A stretch of DNA of 64,000 bases from Paenibacillus paridis (GCF_006345825.1 NZ_VCIX01000092.1:868001-932000); one strand, 5' to 3'; counted from the stretch's first letter, positions 51,569 through 59,933 are shown. Numbers and translations: made by a program. Notes: generated by a model not told the origin, from the sequence alone.

Positions 51569-52432
51569 CTATTCTTGCTCTGTTCTCTTGCGCGTCAGCT
51601 TAGCTAAGTCATCCCACTGGTCTTCCGTGATTTCTGATAAGCCGTTGAACTGCCCGGCACCTTGGAGCCATTCTCCTCCATCAATGGTTACCACTTCACC
51701 ATTCATGTAGGCGGCATAGTCGGAGACCAGGAAAGCAGCGAGATTGGCCAGCTCTTCTTTGTCACCCACCCGTTTTAGCGGTACGCGGCCCAGCAGCTTT
51801 TGTTCCAGCTCCGGCGTAGGAGACAGCCGTGACCATGCTCCCTCAGTAGGAAAAGGTCCTGGAGCTATCGCGACCTGCCGAATGCCATAGGGGGCCCACT
51901 CTACGGCGAGGGATCTTGTTAATGCGAGTACGCCAGCTTTGGCTGCTGCGGAAGGAACGACATATCCTGATCCGGTTGAAGCGTAAGTTGTAACGATATT
52001 CAGCATCGTACCGGCTCTTCGTTGTTCAATCCAGCGTTTGCCGACCTCAAGGGTTGTATAAAACGTCCCATGCAGCACGATATTTAAGATTGTATCTACG
52101 GCTCGGGTCGATAAGCGATGGGTCGGACTTATGAAATTGCCGGCAGCATTATTCACAAGGACATCGATATGGCCATAATGCTTTTCAACCGCATCGATCA
52201 GGTCGAACACTTGGCCAGGCTCCCGGACATCACAGCTTTTATAATAAACGTCGTTTGCTTCTATGCTCATCTCTTTTGCTGCCCTTTCGAGAACACGCTC
52301 GTTTCGGCTGGCAATGGCGACATTAGCCCCTACAGCTAAAAACTTCTCAGCCATCGCACGGCCTAGCCCTGTCGCCCCGCCCGTAATCAGGATGACCTTA
52401 CCCTTCAACAGTTCAGCAGAAAATGGTCCCAT
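51569..52432 (-). CDS. SDR oxidoreductase, 2,4-dienoyl-CoA reductase type
   Basis: A 287-residue short-chain dehydrogenase. NAD(P) motif TGGATGLGRAMAEKF, NNAAGNFISP, and GYVVPSAAAKAGV with the conserved Lys; the usual YxxxK is replaced by a longer Y-x7-K spacing, as in dienoyl-CoA reductases. PGPFPTEGAWSRL and IDGGEWL are typical of the FadH/DECR group, which removes double bonds during unsaturated fatty-acid oxidation. ATG at 52432 has GGGGAGG 8 bases upstream. It is divergent from the amino-acid permease gene. Substrate inferred from the family. Confidence 0.78.
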   Translation of the reverse strand: MGPFSAELLKGKVILITGGATGLGRAMAEKFLAVGANVAIASRNERVLERAAKEMSIEANDVYYKSCDVREPGQVFDLIDAVEKHYGHIDVLVNNAAGNFISPTHRLSTRAVDTILNIVLHGTFYTTLEVGKRWIEQRRAGTMLNIVTTYASTGSGYVVPSAAAKAGVLALTRSLAVEWAPYGIRQVAIAPGPFPTEGAWSRLSPTPELEQKLLGRVPLKRVGDKEELANLAAFLVSDYAAYMNGEVVTIDGGEWLQGAGQFNGLSEITEDQWDDLAKLTRKRTEQE

Positions 52433-52586
52433 TTTGCCAGCCTCCCCTTAAGCTTGAGCAATCGTTTGATTCATCATATCGATATCCATCCCAAAGTATG
52501 TGCGAAAGGGAAGGAGCCGTACCGCAAATATGAGAATAAAAACCAGTCTGCTTAGGAACAGTAAACGTGATAGGGAGGCGAGTGGA

Positions 52587-53897
52587 ATGGGAACAAAAGA
52601 GGACAAGCTGTCTTGGTGGCAGTTTTCTTTATTTGGCGTAGGCTGTACGATTGGTACGGGTTTTTTTCTGGGCTCAAGCATCGCGATCAAGAAAAGCGGA
52701 GGGTTGGTGCTCATTATTTTTTTGCTGGCGGCACTGGCTACTCTATTTGTCTATGAGGCACTAGCTCAAATGACAGCCAAACATCCAGAGAAAGGCTCCT
52801 TCCGAACGTATGCCAAAGAAGCCTTTGGCAGATGGGCGGGCTTTAGCATGGGCTGGGTCTATTGGTCCTCAGAGATGCTTATTTTGGGCAGCTCACTAAC
52901 CGCAATCGGTTTATTTTCGCAATATTGGTTCCCTGGCGTTCCGCTGTGGATTTTCGCTGCCGGTTACTCGGTGCTCGCTTTGCTAGTTGTGATTTTAGGG
53001 TCAAGCGGAATCAATAAGGCGGAGAATCTATTTGCGGTCGTGAAAATAGCAGCCATTGTGATGTTTATAGTGGTTGCAGGGTTTGCCCTTATTAAAGGCT
53101 CAGGATCGGCGCAATCCGTTACGGAGAGCGTCTCGGAATGGGGAGGCGCGGGCTGGATGGGGGCTTGGCGCGGATTGCTGTATGCCTTTTATGCCTTTAG
53201 CGGCATTGAAGTGATGGGGTTTATGGCGATGAACCTTAGCAAACCGAAGGAAGCGCCAAAAGCAGGGAGAGTCATGCTCATTGTGGTGACGCTATTATAC
53301 ATGCTTTCCATTGGATTAGCGCTTCTGTTCATTACAAAGGATCATTTGACGCTGGACAAAAGTCCGCTCATCCTTCCTTTGTCCAGCCTAGGTTTGCCTA
53401 TTCTCGTACATATTTTAAACGGCGTGCTGATCGTTGCAGGCTTCTCGATTTTAGTTGCCTCGCTTTACGGGGTTTCAACGATGCTCTCTGCTTTGTCCGA
53501 TGATGGGGATGCGCCTGCATGGCTGGCCAAGAAGAAAGGAAAACGCCAGCTTCCACTCTATGCGCTTGCTGTCAATACGGCAGGGCTGTGCATTTCCATA
53601 GTATTGGCTTTAGTCATGCCCAAGAGCATCTTCGAGCATATTACGACGGCGGGCGGGCTGGTACTTCTGTATACGTGGCTCTTTGTTCTAATTACTTACC
53701 TTAAGCTGCTGAAGCCGAAAATTGGCGGTCAGATTAAATCTTGGGTCGCTATGGTGCTGATTGCCGCGGCAGTTTCGGGTATTCTTGCCGAAAAATCAGG
53801 TCGAGCCGGCTTTTGGACGAGCTTGCTGATTGTGGTTATCGTCCTTCTGATTACTTGGATGATGAATCGCAAATGGGCGCAGAAGGGAACGACGTAA
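52587..53897 (+). CDS. APC-family amino acid permease
   Basis: A 436-residue transporter with about 12 helices. The APC signature GVGCTIGTGFFLGSSIAI is near the N-terminus and YAFYAFSGIEVMGFMAMN in helix six. ATG 52587 is selected by GGGAGG 8 bases upstream; the frame opens at 52500. It is convergent with the YqcI/YcgG gene, with an 11-base gap and no terminator visible. The substrate is unknown; proximity to arginine- or guanidine-linked genes is suggestive only. Confidence 0.85.
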   Translation: MGTKEDKLSWWQFSLFGVGCTIGTGFFLGSSIAIKKSGGLVLIIFLLAALATLFVYEALAQMTAKHPEKGSFRTYAKEAFGRWAGFSMGWVYWSSEMLILGSSLTAIGLFSQYWFPGVPLWIFAAGYSVLALLVVILGSSGINKAENLFAVVKIAAIVMFIVVAGFALIKGSGSAQSVTESVSEWGGAGWMGAWRGLLYAFYAFSGIEVMGFMAMNLSKPKEAPKAGRVMLIVVTLLYMLSIGLALLFITKDHLTLDKSPLILPLSSLGLPILVHILNGVLIVAGFSILVASLYGVSTMLSALSDDGDAPAWLAKKKGKRQLPLYALAVNTAGLCISIVLALVMPKSIFEHITTAGGLVLLYTWLFVLITYLKLLKPKIGGQIKSWVAMVLIAAAVSGILAEKSGRAGFWTSLLIVVIVLLITWMMNRKWAQKGTT

Positions 53898-53908
53898 TTG
53901 CTTATCCT

Positions 53909-54682
53909 TTATTTGTGAAACTTGATTCCCAAGCTCTTGAACTTGTTCTTCATATAAGTAAACGGGCATTTGGAGGGCACGCTCTCGTCATCCCGCAAGA
54001 AGTACTGCTTCCACTCATGATTGTCTTCTTGCCCATACCATTTGAGCGAAGGGTGGGCGGGAATGCCGTCATATTCAACCAGCTTTTTCCGGATCAGTTT
54101 CTTCATATTGCGTCCAAACGGAGTGGAGTCATTAATCTCTTCAAACACGAAGCGGGGCTGGAACGCAATGAGAAAATGAGGCGACATCCGGCTTTTCCGT
54201 GCTTCATGGGATGGCGTGCTGCAAAAGGCGAAATAGGGCTGGCCATCATAACAAAATTCCCAGGAATGGTGGGAAGGGTCCGTAGAGATAGCTTCCGGCC
54301 AAGGCGTCTCGTCCTTTGCGCTTACCCGGCTGAGCACTGACCAGAACAGCTGCTCATAATCATCGACGCGAAAGTCGTTCAACATCTCTTCAGGCGTTTT
54401 GAAGAAAATAACGAGCGAAGCGTATTTTCCGGTGTCACGGGCACATCCGCCATATTCCTTAAGCAGCTGCGAAACCTCTGAAATGGCTTGCTCATCTCTC
54501 GGGTCGTTGGCAAAGCCAAAGCGCAAATTATTGGTCAAAAAGCCATGTCGGCCGGGGATGCAAGGATATTTGTTGTCGGCGTCTGCAATCATGCTGCCGA
54601 ATTGACGAAAGGCATCCTGCTGCCAATCCGGTAAATCGTTGAGATGCTCATCAAGCCAGACTTTACTAGTGAGTTCAGCCAT
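53909..54682 (-). CDS. YqcI/YcgG family protein (GntA/DcsA-like haem N-hydroxylase family)
   Basis: A 257-residue protein that fits the YqcI/YcgG family along its whole length: YPCIPGRHGFLTNNLRFGF, KEYGGCARDTGKYASLVIFF-type block, DPSHHSWEFCYDGQPYFAFC, FLIAFQPRFVFE, LKWYGQEDNHEWKQYFL and the C-terminal SKCPF. Characterised members (GntA of guanitoxin synthesis, DcsA of D-cycloserine synthesis) are haem-dependent and N-hydroxylate guanidino groups. The substrate here could be arginine or a relative. It is the last of three co-directional genes with DUF1989 and LysE. Its GGAGG ribosome site is part of a terminator-like hairpin. Confidence 0.8.
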   Translation of the reverse strand: MAELTSKVWLDEHLNDLPDWQQDAFRQFGSMIADADNKYPCIPGRHGFLTNNLRFGFANDPRDEQAISEVSQLLKEYGGCARDTGKYASLVIFFKTPEEMLNDFRVDDYEQLFWSVLSRVSAKDETPWPEAISTDPSHHSWEFCYDGQPYFAFCSTPSHEARKSRMSPHFLIAFQPRFVFEEINDSTPFGRNMKKLIRKKLVEYDGIPAHPSLKWYGQEDNHEWKQYFLRDDESVPSKCPFTYMKNKFKSLGIKFHK

Positions 54683-54686
54683 AAAA

Positions 54687-54736
54687 CAAAAAAACCTCCT
54701 TCAGAAAGTACGACGAGGCATACTATGCGAAGGAGG
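54687..54736 (-). promoter_or_regulatory. Hairpin that hides the YqcI/YcgG ribosome site
   Basis: On the minus strand CCTCCTTC (54729-54736) pairs with GAAGGAGG (54695-54702), with inner AGTA/TACT, followed by seven T. The second arm is the Shine-Dalgarno, 12 bases before ATG 54682. The element reads both as an intrinsic terminator after lysE and as a ribosome-site lock. Confidence 0.65.
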
Positions 54737-54757
54737 GGCTATAGGTGAATGTCCAGC

Positions 54758-55384
54758 TTAATGGGTAAGCTGCAAGAACGCTTGATAACCAAAGTATAGG
54801 CCAAAGACAATCAACGATATGCCAGCCAGTACCGAAATGACTTGCAAGGTGGTTTGATTGCCGAACTTGTGGAAGGTGCTCGCAAGCGTAGCCATCACCA
54901 CATCCCAGAGCAGGATGCCGGCGAAGATCCCGAAGCTGTGCCACAGCACTTGTGCAAAGCCATGCTGCTGCACGCTTTCTGCAAGGATAGAGCCGTAAAT
55001 GCCTAGCCAAAACAAAATGTTTAATGGGTTGGTAAGCGCCATGAGAAAGCCGGAGCGGAAGGAGCTCGATTTTGTAGCGGTTTCGATTCCGCGAGTAGCT
55101 ACTGCTTTTTTCATGTTTTTTAAGGTTTCGATTCCCGTATACAGCAGCACGAAGCTGCCGAACAGCCACAAAAATGTTTTCATAAACGGCGTATCCAAAA
55201 AATGGGCTAGTCCAAAATAAATAAGGAGCATGTACAACAAATCCGCGCACATTGCTCCAAATCCGACCAGCCAAGCGTGGGTAAAGCCAAAACGTGCTCC
55301 CTTATCCAGCTGAGCAGCGTTAATCGGACCGATCGGCGCTGACAGCGACAGACCAAGAAACATATAAGCAAAAAAAGCATTCAT
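54758..55384 (-). CDS. LysE family amino acid exporter
   Basis: A 208-residue membrane protein with six helices and the LysE/RhtB N-terminal motif LSLSAPIGPINAAQLDKGAR; FRSGFLMALTNPLNILFWLG is the second hallmark. Family members export basic or other amino acids and analogues. ATG at 55384 has GGAG 8 bases upstream, inside a hairpin (55391-55436). It lies between DUF1989 and YqcI/YcgG genes in one direction, with gaps of about 75 bases, so it may export a product or a toxic intermediate of that pathway. Confidence 0.88.
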   Translation of the reverse strand: MNAFFAYMFLGLSLSAPIGPINAAQLDKGARFGFTHAWLVGFGAMCADLLYMLLIYFGLAHFLDTPFMKTFLWLFGSFVLLYTGIETLKNMKKAVATRGIETATKSSSFRSGFLMALTNPLNILFWLGIYGSILAESVQQHGFAQVLWHSFGIFAGILLWDVVMATLASTFHKFGNQTTLQVISVLAGISLIVFGLYFGYQAFLQLTH

Positions 55385-55390
55385 TCACAT

Positions 55391-55436
55391 CGCTCCTTGA
55401 ATAGAAATGGACTTGTACAAGTCATTATATTCAAGG
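55391..55436 (-). promoter_or_regulatory. Hairpin hiding the lysE ribosome site, with an inner palindrome
   Basis: Perfect 11-base arms CTCCTTGAATA and TATTCAAGGAG enclose a perfect inner palindrome GACTTGTACAAGTC (55410-55423 region). The downstream arm is the lysE Shine-Dalgarno. A TATAAT lies inside the upstream arm region, so the inner palindrome could also be a DNA operator over a local promoter. Confidence 0.6.
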
Positions 55437-55456
55437 AGTTCTGGAGCTAGAAGAAT

Positions 55457-56047
55457 TTAGATAATCTCAGCTTCAATGTCTGTGCATTTGTAGCCGTTGC
55501 ATTCGCTCTCCTCGCAGGGACACGCAGAAATAGCGATAATCAAATCCATTTCAGCACGAAGCTCAATATAATCGCCAGGCTTCGAGAGAGGCCTTTCCAC
55601 GCTAATTTCTCCCGATGCTTGAATGACAGTATTCATGAATAGATTAAAGGGATAGTGCTGATCAGGTACGGGGATATGGAAAGGCTTTAAGGCTTCATTG
55701 ATATTTTGGTAGCAGCTTGCATGATTTTTTTTGTTGTATAATACGTCATACATTTCGGGACGACAAGCGGAATTAATGAAATCATGCCGACCAACCGTAT
55801 CACGGATAATCGTCAACATGGGTCTGTACTTGTTGGAATACAGCACATCATTCGGTTGAATATTCATTGTATGCAGAGCATCCATTGTGACGCCGGGGTC
55901 CAGACGTTCAGTAATATCGCCTGCTTGATAGGCAACAAAATCAGCTACTTGTTCGCCTTCCACATCCGTAACTCGGACAATTTCTCCTTGCTTTAGCCGA
56001 AAGCCAACACCCTGCGTGGCTGGAATTAGCCATTTTTGCTTTAGCAT
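55457..56047 (-). CDS. DUF1989 (urea carboxylase-associated) family protein
   Basis: A 196-residue cytosolic protein of DUF1989. Blocks VTDVEGEQVADFVAYQAGDI, then YSNKYRPMLTIIRDTVGRHD, FNLFMNTVIQASGEISVE and GDYIELRAEMDLIIAISACP are diagnostic. The C-terminus is Cys-rich (CPCEESECNGYKC). Related DUF1989 pairs (CgdA/CgdB) are carboxyguanidine deiminases; whether a single protein like this one acts on the same substrate is unknown. ATG at 56047 has AGGAGGG upstream. First of the three-gene cluster. Confidence 0.85.
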   Translation of the reverse strand: MLKQKWLIPATQGVGFRLKQGEIVRVTDVEGEQVADFVAYQAGDITERLDPGVTMDALHTMNIQPNDVLYSNKYRPMLTIIRDTVGRHDFINSACRPEMYDVLYNKKNHASCYQNINEALKPFHIPVPDQHYPFNLFMNTVIQASGEISVERPLSKPGDYIELRAEMDLIIAISACPCEESECNGYKCTDIEAEII

Positions 56048-56114
56048 TTACGTTGTGCCCTCCTGTTGATGAGTGTGACTTCCCTTCTAACAGTATGGCT
56101 CTGAATGGAATGGG

Positions 56115-57113
56115 CTATCCGGCTGCATATCGCCCAAGAAAGTCGATGATTTTCTTCTCATAGGCTGCTTTGTCGATCAAATAGGCCATCCCATGCCCGG
56201 CGCCTTCAACAATGAGCATTTCCTTGTCCGAACGGCAAGCTTCGTAAAGTCTCCATACCATTTCCGTTGGCACGAATAGATCATCTGAGCCGTGAATAAA
56301 CAGCATGGGCAGTTTGTTTTTCTCGAGCTGCTTCAGGGCCGAGGCTTCATTAAAATGATAGCCTGCTTTCAGTTTGGTCAGTAAGCTGGTCGCAGGCAGG
56401 ATTGGAAATGCGGGCAGCTTGTACATCCTCTTTAATTGATAGAGGAGCTGGTCATGAACGGAGGTGTAGCCGCAGTCTTCAACGATGGCTTTTACTTGCC
56501 TCGGCAGTTGTTCTCCGCTAATCATCATGACCGTAGCGCCGCCCATTGAAATGCCGTGCAATACAATTTGTGCGGAGTCGCCTACCACCTTGATCACTTG
56601 ACCAATCCATTGCAGGTAATCCTTCCGGTCAGGCCAGCCGAAGCCAATGTAATCGCCTTCGCTGCTGCCGTGGCCGCGGTCGTCAGGCATCAGCACGTTA
56701 TAGCCCAGTCGCTCATGATAAAATTTAGCAAAACTGCCCATATCCTTGCCTTTGGATGTATAACCGTGAGCCAGAATGACGGTTTTATTCGTTGATGACT
56801 TGGCTGGAAGGAAATAACTCACAAGAGCAAGCCCATCGTCAGAGGTTAAAGTCCAAGTATCATAGCTTTGGTCTTCTATCCATTCCACGCCAACGGCTTC
56901 CACAGGCGTTGGCTGAGCAACTTCCGTGAGTGTAGCCGCCGCTTGTTCATTTGCTTTTTTATTGTCGCTAATTTGAACCAAATCATCGTTATTGCTCAAA
57001 AACTCCTTGTTATTTCGCTTAACTGCAAGGTTGTAGAAATAATAGCTTGCAGCAACTAAAGCTCCGAGCAACAGAATGATCAAGCTTCCTACCACGAGCA
57101 GTGCTATTTTCAT
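56115..57113 (-). CDS. Membrane-anchored alpha/beta hydrolase
   Basis: A 332-residue protein with an N-terminal membrane helix (IALLVVGSLIILLLGALVAA) and a hydrolase domain: oxyanion TVILAHGYTSKGKDM, nucleophile LHGISMGGATVMM (Ser), acid HGSDDLFVP (Asp) and VEGAGHGMAY (His). It resembles the YqkD-like hydrolases of Bacillales. ATG 57113 has GAGGAG 9 bases upstream; GTG 57116 is the alternative. It follows arsC by 46 bases in the same direction, so it may be the last gene of the ars transcript. Substrate unknown. Confidence 0.85.
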   Translation of the reverse strand: MKIALLVVGSLIILLLGALVAASYYFYNLAVKRNNKEFLSNNDDLVQISDNKKANEQAAATLTEVAQPTPVEAVGVEWIEDQSYDTWTLTSDDGLALVSYFLPAKSSTNKTVILAHGYTSKGKDMGSFAKFYHERLGYNVLMPDDRGHGSSEGDYIGFGWPDRKDYLQWIGQVIKVVGDSAQIVLHGISMGGATVMMISGEQLPRQVKAIVEDCGYTSVHDQLLYQLKRMYKLPAFPILPATSLLTKLKAGYHFNEASALKQLEKNKLPMLFIHGSDDLFVPTEMVWRLYEACRSDKEMLIVEGAGHGMAYLIDKAAYEKKIIDFLGRYAAG

Positions 57114-57159
57114 CACAGAAAACTCCTCTAAATTTCTTGGTTATCAATTAAACGTTTAT

Positions 57160-57591
57160 TTAAAAATAGCAGTGTTGTGCGTTCACAAAAGCTTCGACAC
57201 GTGCTTTAATGGCATCCCGAACGCTTCGGAACTGGGCCATAATTTCCTCTTCTGTACCCGCTGCTTTGGCGGGATCATCAAAGCCCCAATGCCATTTCAC
57301 CACATTCGGATTAGATATGACAGGGCAGTGCTCATCGGCATGGCCGCAAAGGGTAATGACATAGGTGGCACGATTCAGTAGGTCTGAATCAATTACGTTA
57401 GATTCATTTTCGCTAATATCAACGCCAGCTTCTCTCATGACTTGAACTGCTCTTGGATTCAGGCCGTGCGCTTCGAGCCCGGCGCTTTTTACTTCGAATT
57501 GTTCACTGCCCAAGGCGCTTAGAAATCCATCCGCCATTTGACTACGGCAAGAGTTACCCGTACACAAAAAATATACCAGCTTTTTTTCCAT
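57160..57591 (-). CDS. arsC: Arsenate reductase, thioredoxin-coupled
   Basis: A 143-residue low-molecular-weight phosphatase-type ArsC. The P-loop is FLCTGNSCRSQMADG (C10 to R16) and the shuttle cysteines appear in TLCGHADEHCPV (about C82 and C89), the set used by the Bacillus/Staphylococcus enzymes to reduce arsenate to arsenite with thioredoxin. ATG 57591 is selected by GGAG 9 bases upstream; the frame opens at 57612. It lies 26 bases after arsB in the arsRBC operon. Confidence 0.93.
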   Translation of the reverse strand: MEKKLVYFLCTGNSCRSQMADGFLSALGSEQFEVKSAGLEAHGLNPRAVQVMREAGVDISENESNVIDSDLLNRATYVITLCGHADEHCPVISNPNVVKWHWGFDDPAKAAGTEEEIMAQFRSVRDAIKARVEAFVNAQHCYF

Positions 57592-57617
57592 TTTGCATGG
57601 CTCCTTTAACATTCTTT

Positions 57618-58910
57618 TCAGTGGATGATGCTAAGCCATAAGTAAAGGCCAATTAAGGTAATAAACAAAACGGGAAGGGTGAGAACGATGCCAAGCTTAA
57701 AGTAATAGCCCCATGTGATTTTCACGCCTTTTTGAGCTAAGACATGCAGCCAAAGCAGCGTCGCGAGTGATCCAATGGGCGTCATTTTCGGACCCAAATC
57801 AGAACCTATGACATTCGCATAAATCAGGGCCTCACGCATCGCTCCATCCGTATTCGTTCCCTGAATTGCCAAAGCATCAATCATGACTGTAGGCATGTTG
57901 TTCATAAGGGAAGAGAGGATGGCGGCGATAAATCCCGTACCTAGCGTTGCTATGAATAAGCCTTGATCGGCGGTCCATTGAAAGACTTTGCCTAACTCAT
58001 CGGTGAGCCCGACATTTCGCAGTCCATATACGACAACGTACATGCCGATGGAAAATACGACAACCGACCACGGTGCGCCTTTGATAACTGCGGCAGTAGG
58101 AATGGCTGTGCTCTTGCGTGCCGCGAGAATAAAGACTATTGCGGCTACGCCAGCAACAATAGAGACAGGAATCTGAACAAATTCGCTCGCTAGATAGGCT
58201 AATAATAATACTGCTAGTACGATCCAGGATAGCTTAAACATTCGCATATCTTTGATTACAGCACGGGGCTCTTTAAGCTGATTCAGATCATAATGCTTAG
58301 GAATTTGTTTTCCAAAAACCAAAAAGAGGACAATCAAGCTTGCTCCTATAGCAAAGAAATTCGGGATCATCATCCGACTGGCGTACTCAGCAAATCCAAT
58401 ACCGAAGAAGTCAGAGGAAACTATGTTGACGAGGTTGCTGACGATAAGCGGCAAGGAGGCCGTGTCCGAAATAAAACCGCTTGCCATAATGAATGGCAGA
58501 ATCATACGATCATCGAACTTTAATGCCCTGACCATGGCAAGAACAATAGGCGTGAGAATAAGCGCAGCCCCATCATTGGCAAAAAAAGCTGCTACAGCAG
58601 CGCCGAGCAATACAACCAACGCGAACATCAGATATCCGTTGCCCTTTGCAAAACGTGCCATATGGAGTGCTGACCATTCAAAGAAGCCAATCTCATCCAA
58701 AATGAGCGAGATGAGGATGACGGCGACAAAAGCTAAGGTCGCATTCCAGACTATACCAGTGACGTCCCGCACATCATGAAAATCAACGACGCCAAAGATC
58801 AGAGCGAGCATAGCGCCGCCAGCTGCCGAATAACCAATATTCAGTCCTTTTGGCTGCCATATGACGAATAATAAAGTGAGAATAAAAATAAGGGATGCGA
58901 CAACTAACAT
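57618..58910 (-). CDS. arsB: Arsenite efflux transporter ArsB
   Basis: A 430-residue membrane transporter with about 12 helices. ArsB hallmarks: AVAAFFANDGAALILTPIVL, the segment GFISDTASLPLIVSNLVNIV and GSDLGPKMTPIGSLATLLWL. It exports arsenite, driven by the membrane potential. ATG at 58910 follows GGAGG. It is the middle gene of arsR-arsB-arsC. A diverged paralog is at 24288. Confidence 0.92.
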   Translation of the reverse strand: MLVVASLIFILTLLFVIWQPKGLNIGYSAAGGAMLALIFGVVDFHDVRDVTGIVWNATLAFVAVILISLILDEIGFFEWSALHMARFAKGNGYLMFALVVLLGAAVAAFFANDGAALILTPIVLAMVRALKFDDRMILPFIMASGFISDTASLPLIVSNLVNIVSSDFFGIGFAEYASRMMIPNFFAIGASLIVLFLVFGKQIPKHYDLNQLKEPRAVIKDMRMFKLSWIVLAVLLLAYLASEFVQIPVSIVAGVAAIVFILAARKSTAIPTAAVIKGAPWSVVVFSIGMYVVVYGLRNVGLTDELGKVFQWTADQGLFIATLGTGFIAAILSSLMNNMPTVMIDALAIQGTNTDGAMREALIYANVIGSDLGPKMTPIGSLATLLWLHVLAQKGVKITWGYYFKLGIVLTLPVLFITLIGLYLWLSIIH

Positions 58911-58964
58911 AGTTCCTCCTTTATATCATTGTTTATCAGTTGATCTGAAAAATAAGCTTGTCCA

Positions 58965-59282
58965 TTAATTACAGCAGTCAGGATTTAGCTTCTCTAACTC
59001 TTCTTTCATGGAAGGAAGCAGGTCCAAAATGGCTTGGAGATAAGCCTTATTCTCCAGGTTTAATGAATAATAAACCCATTGTGCACGTCTTGTTTCATTG
59101 ACCAAGCCGCCTGCTTTTAACTTTTTTAAATGCTGGCTTACGTTAGGCTGTGTCGTTTCAAGCACCGTTACAATATCACATACGCACAATTCCTTTTCTT
59201 TTAGCATTGCGAGTATGGTTAGGCGGGTTTTATCCGACAAGAGCTTCATCGTATCGGCTAAAGTATCCATCGGTTGTTTCAT
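58965..59282 (-). CDS. arsR: ArsR family arsenical repressor
   Basis: A 105-residue winged-helix repressor. The metalloid site ELCVCDIV (CxC, about residues 32-36) lies in the DNA-binding helix, and the recognition helix reads TTQPNVSQHLKKLKAGGLV. A terminal NPDCCN adds a further Cys pair. ATG at 59282 has GGAG 7 bases upstream. It is the first gene of the ars operon, with two overlapping operators upstream. Confidence 0.93.
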   Translation of the reverse strand: MKQPMDTLADTMKLLSDKTRLTILAMLKEKELCVCDIVTVLETTQPNVSQHLKKLKAGGLVNETRRAQWVYYSLNLENKAYLQAILDLLPSMKEELEKLNPDCCN

Positions 59283-59320
59283 GTCATCACTCCTTCCCTG
59301 TTTATTATACTCATCTTTTA

Positions 59321-59356
59321 ATATAAGTAAATGATTATATAAGTAATCGTTTATAT
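59321..59356 (-). promoter_or_regulatory. Two overlapping ArsR operators
   Basis: ATATAA-N8-TTATAT occurs twice, at 59321-59340 and 59337-59356, sharing ATAT. The 6-8-6 layout fits ArsR dimers binding side by side, upstream of arsR. Confidence 0.65.
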
Positions 59357-59386
59357 AAGATGCGAAAATAAAAAATGTTAGGATTA

Positions 59387-59403
59387 ACTTGTAATGTGCA
59401 AGT
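59387..59403 (+). promoter_or_regulatory. MarR operator upstream of the marR gene
   Basis: ACTTG-N7-CAAGT (ACTTGTAATGTGCAAGT), 34 bases before the start of the MarR gene. The same pattern recurs before the monooxygenase gene. Confidence 0.6.
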
Positions 59404-59437
59404 AATTGTGTTAAAACATAGCTAGGAGGTGTGAGCT

Positions 59438-59884
59438 TTGGAAGAACCGCGAGAGCTGCTGCAAACCTTAGCCAGGCAGTTTGGTTTGTTAAACAAGACC
59501 TGCTGTCAAATTAGTGGTGTAGATATATCCCTTATTCACAGTCATATCCTATACGAAATTGGGAGGCAGGATACTCCATCCATGCAAAAGATTGCAGAGA
59601 GGCTTGGCATAGATATCACGACCTTTAGCCGACAAATTCAATCCTTAATCAAGAATAAGCTAGTAAAGAAGACTGCTTCTCCTGAGGATCGTAGAGTATA
59701 CCTGCTATCACTGACGACAGAGGGCAAGTTCGTAGCCGCTTCAATAGATAAAATAATGGATGATTACTTAGATGATGTTTTTTCATTCATGAATGATTTT
59801 GAGAAAGAAACGGTTATGCGGTCGCTTCAGCTGCTAAACATGAGCATGCAAAAATCAAAAATGTGCTGTACGCCTATGGGGTAA
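59438..59884 (+). CDS. MarR family regulator with paired cysteines
   Basis: A 148-residue winged-helix protein: DNA-binding part MQKIAERLGIDITTFSRQIQ and the wing KKTASPEDRRVYLLSLTTEG. Two vicinal cysteine pairs stand out, C22-C23 (NKTCCQIS) and C143-C144 (KMCCTPMG), one near each end, so in the dimer they could form a trivalent-metalloid or thiol-redox site. TTG at 59438 has AGGAGG 8 bases upstream. It is divergent from arsR and precedes the monooxygenase gene by 148 bases; matching palindromes lie before both. I infer arsenic (or antimony) sensing. Confidence 0.82.
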   Translation: MEEPRELLQTLARQFGLLNKTCCQISGVDISLIHSHILYEIGRQDTPSMQKIAERLGIDITTFSRQIQSLIKNKLVKKTASPEDRRVYLLSLTTEGKFVAASIDKIMDDYLDDVFSFMNDFEKETVMRSLQLLNMSMQKSKMCCTPMG

Positions 59885-59910
59885 CAAGATTACTCCATGT
59901 TTTTTGGGTA

Positions 59911-59933
59911 AATACTTGTAAAATGCAAGTATT
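59911..59933 (+). promoter_or_regulatory. MarR operator upstream of the monooxygenase gene
   Basis: Perfect arms AATACTTG-N7-CAAGTATT. The core ACTTG-N7-CAAGT is identical to the site at 59387. Confidence 0.65.

Noticed and set aside
53741..54340. A 199-codon + strand frame over the end of the permease and the YqcI/YcgG gene
   Set aside because: It is antisense to a well-conserved family protein and shows no domain or ribosome site.
54687..55436. Guanidine riboswitch in the DUF1989/LysE/YcgG cluster
   Set aside because: No ACGR loop pair (type II) or type I/III core could be seen in either hairpin.
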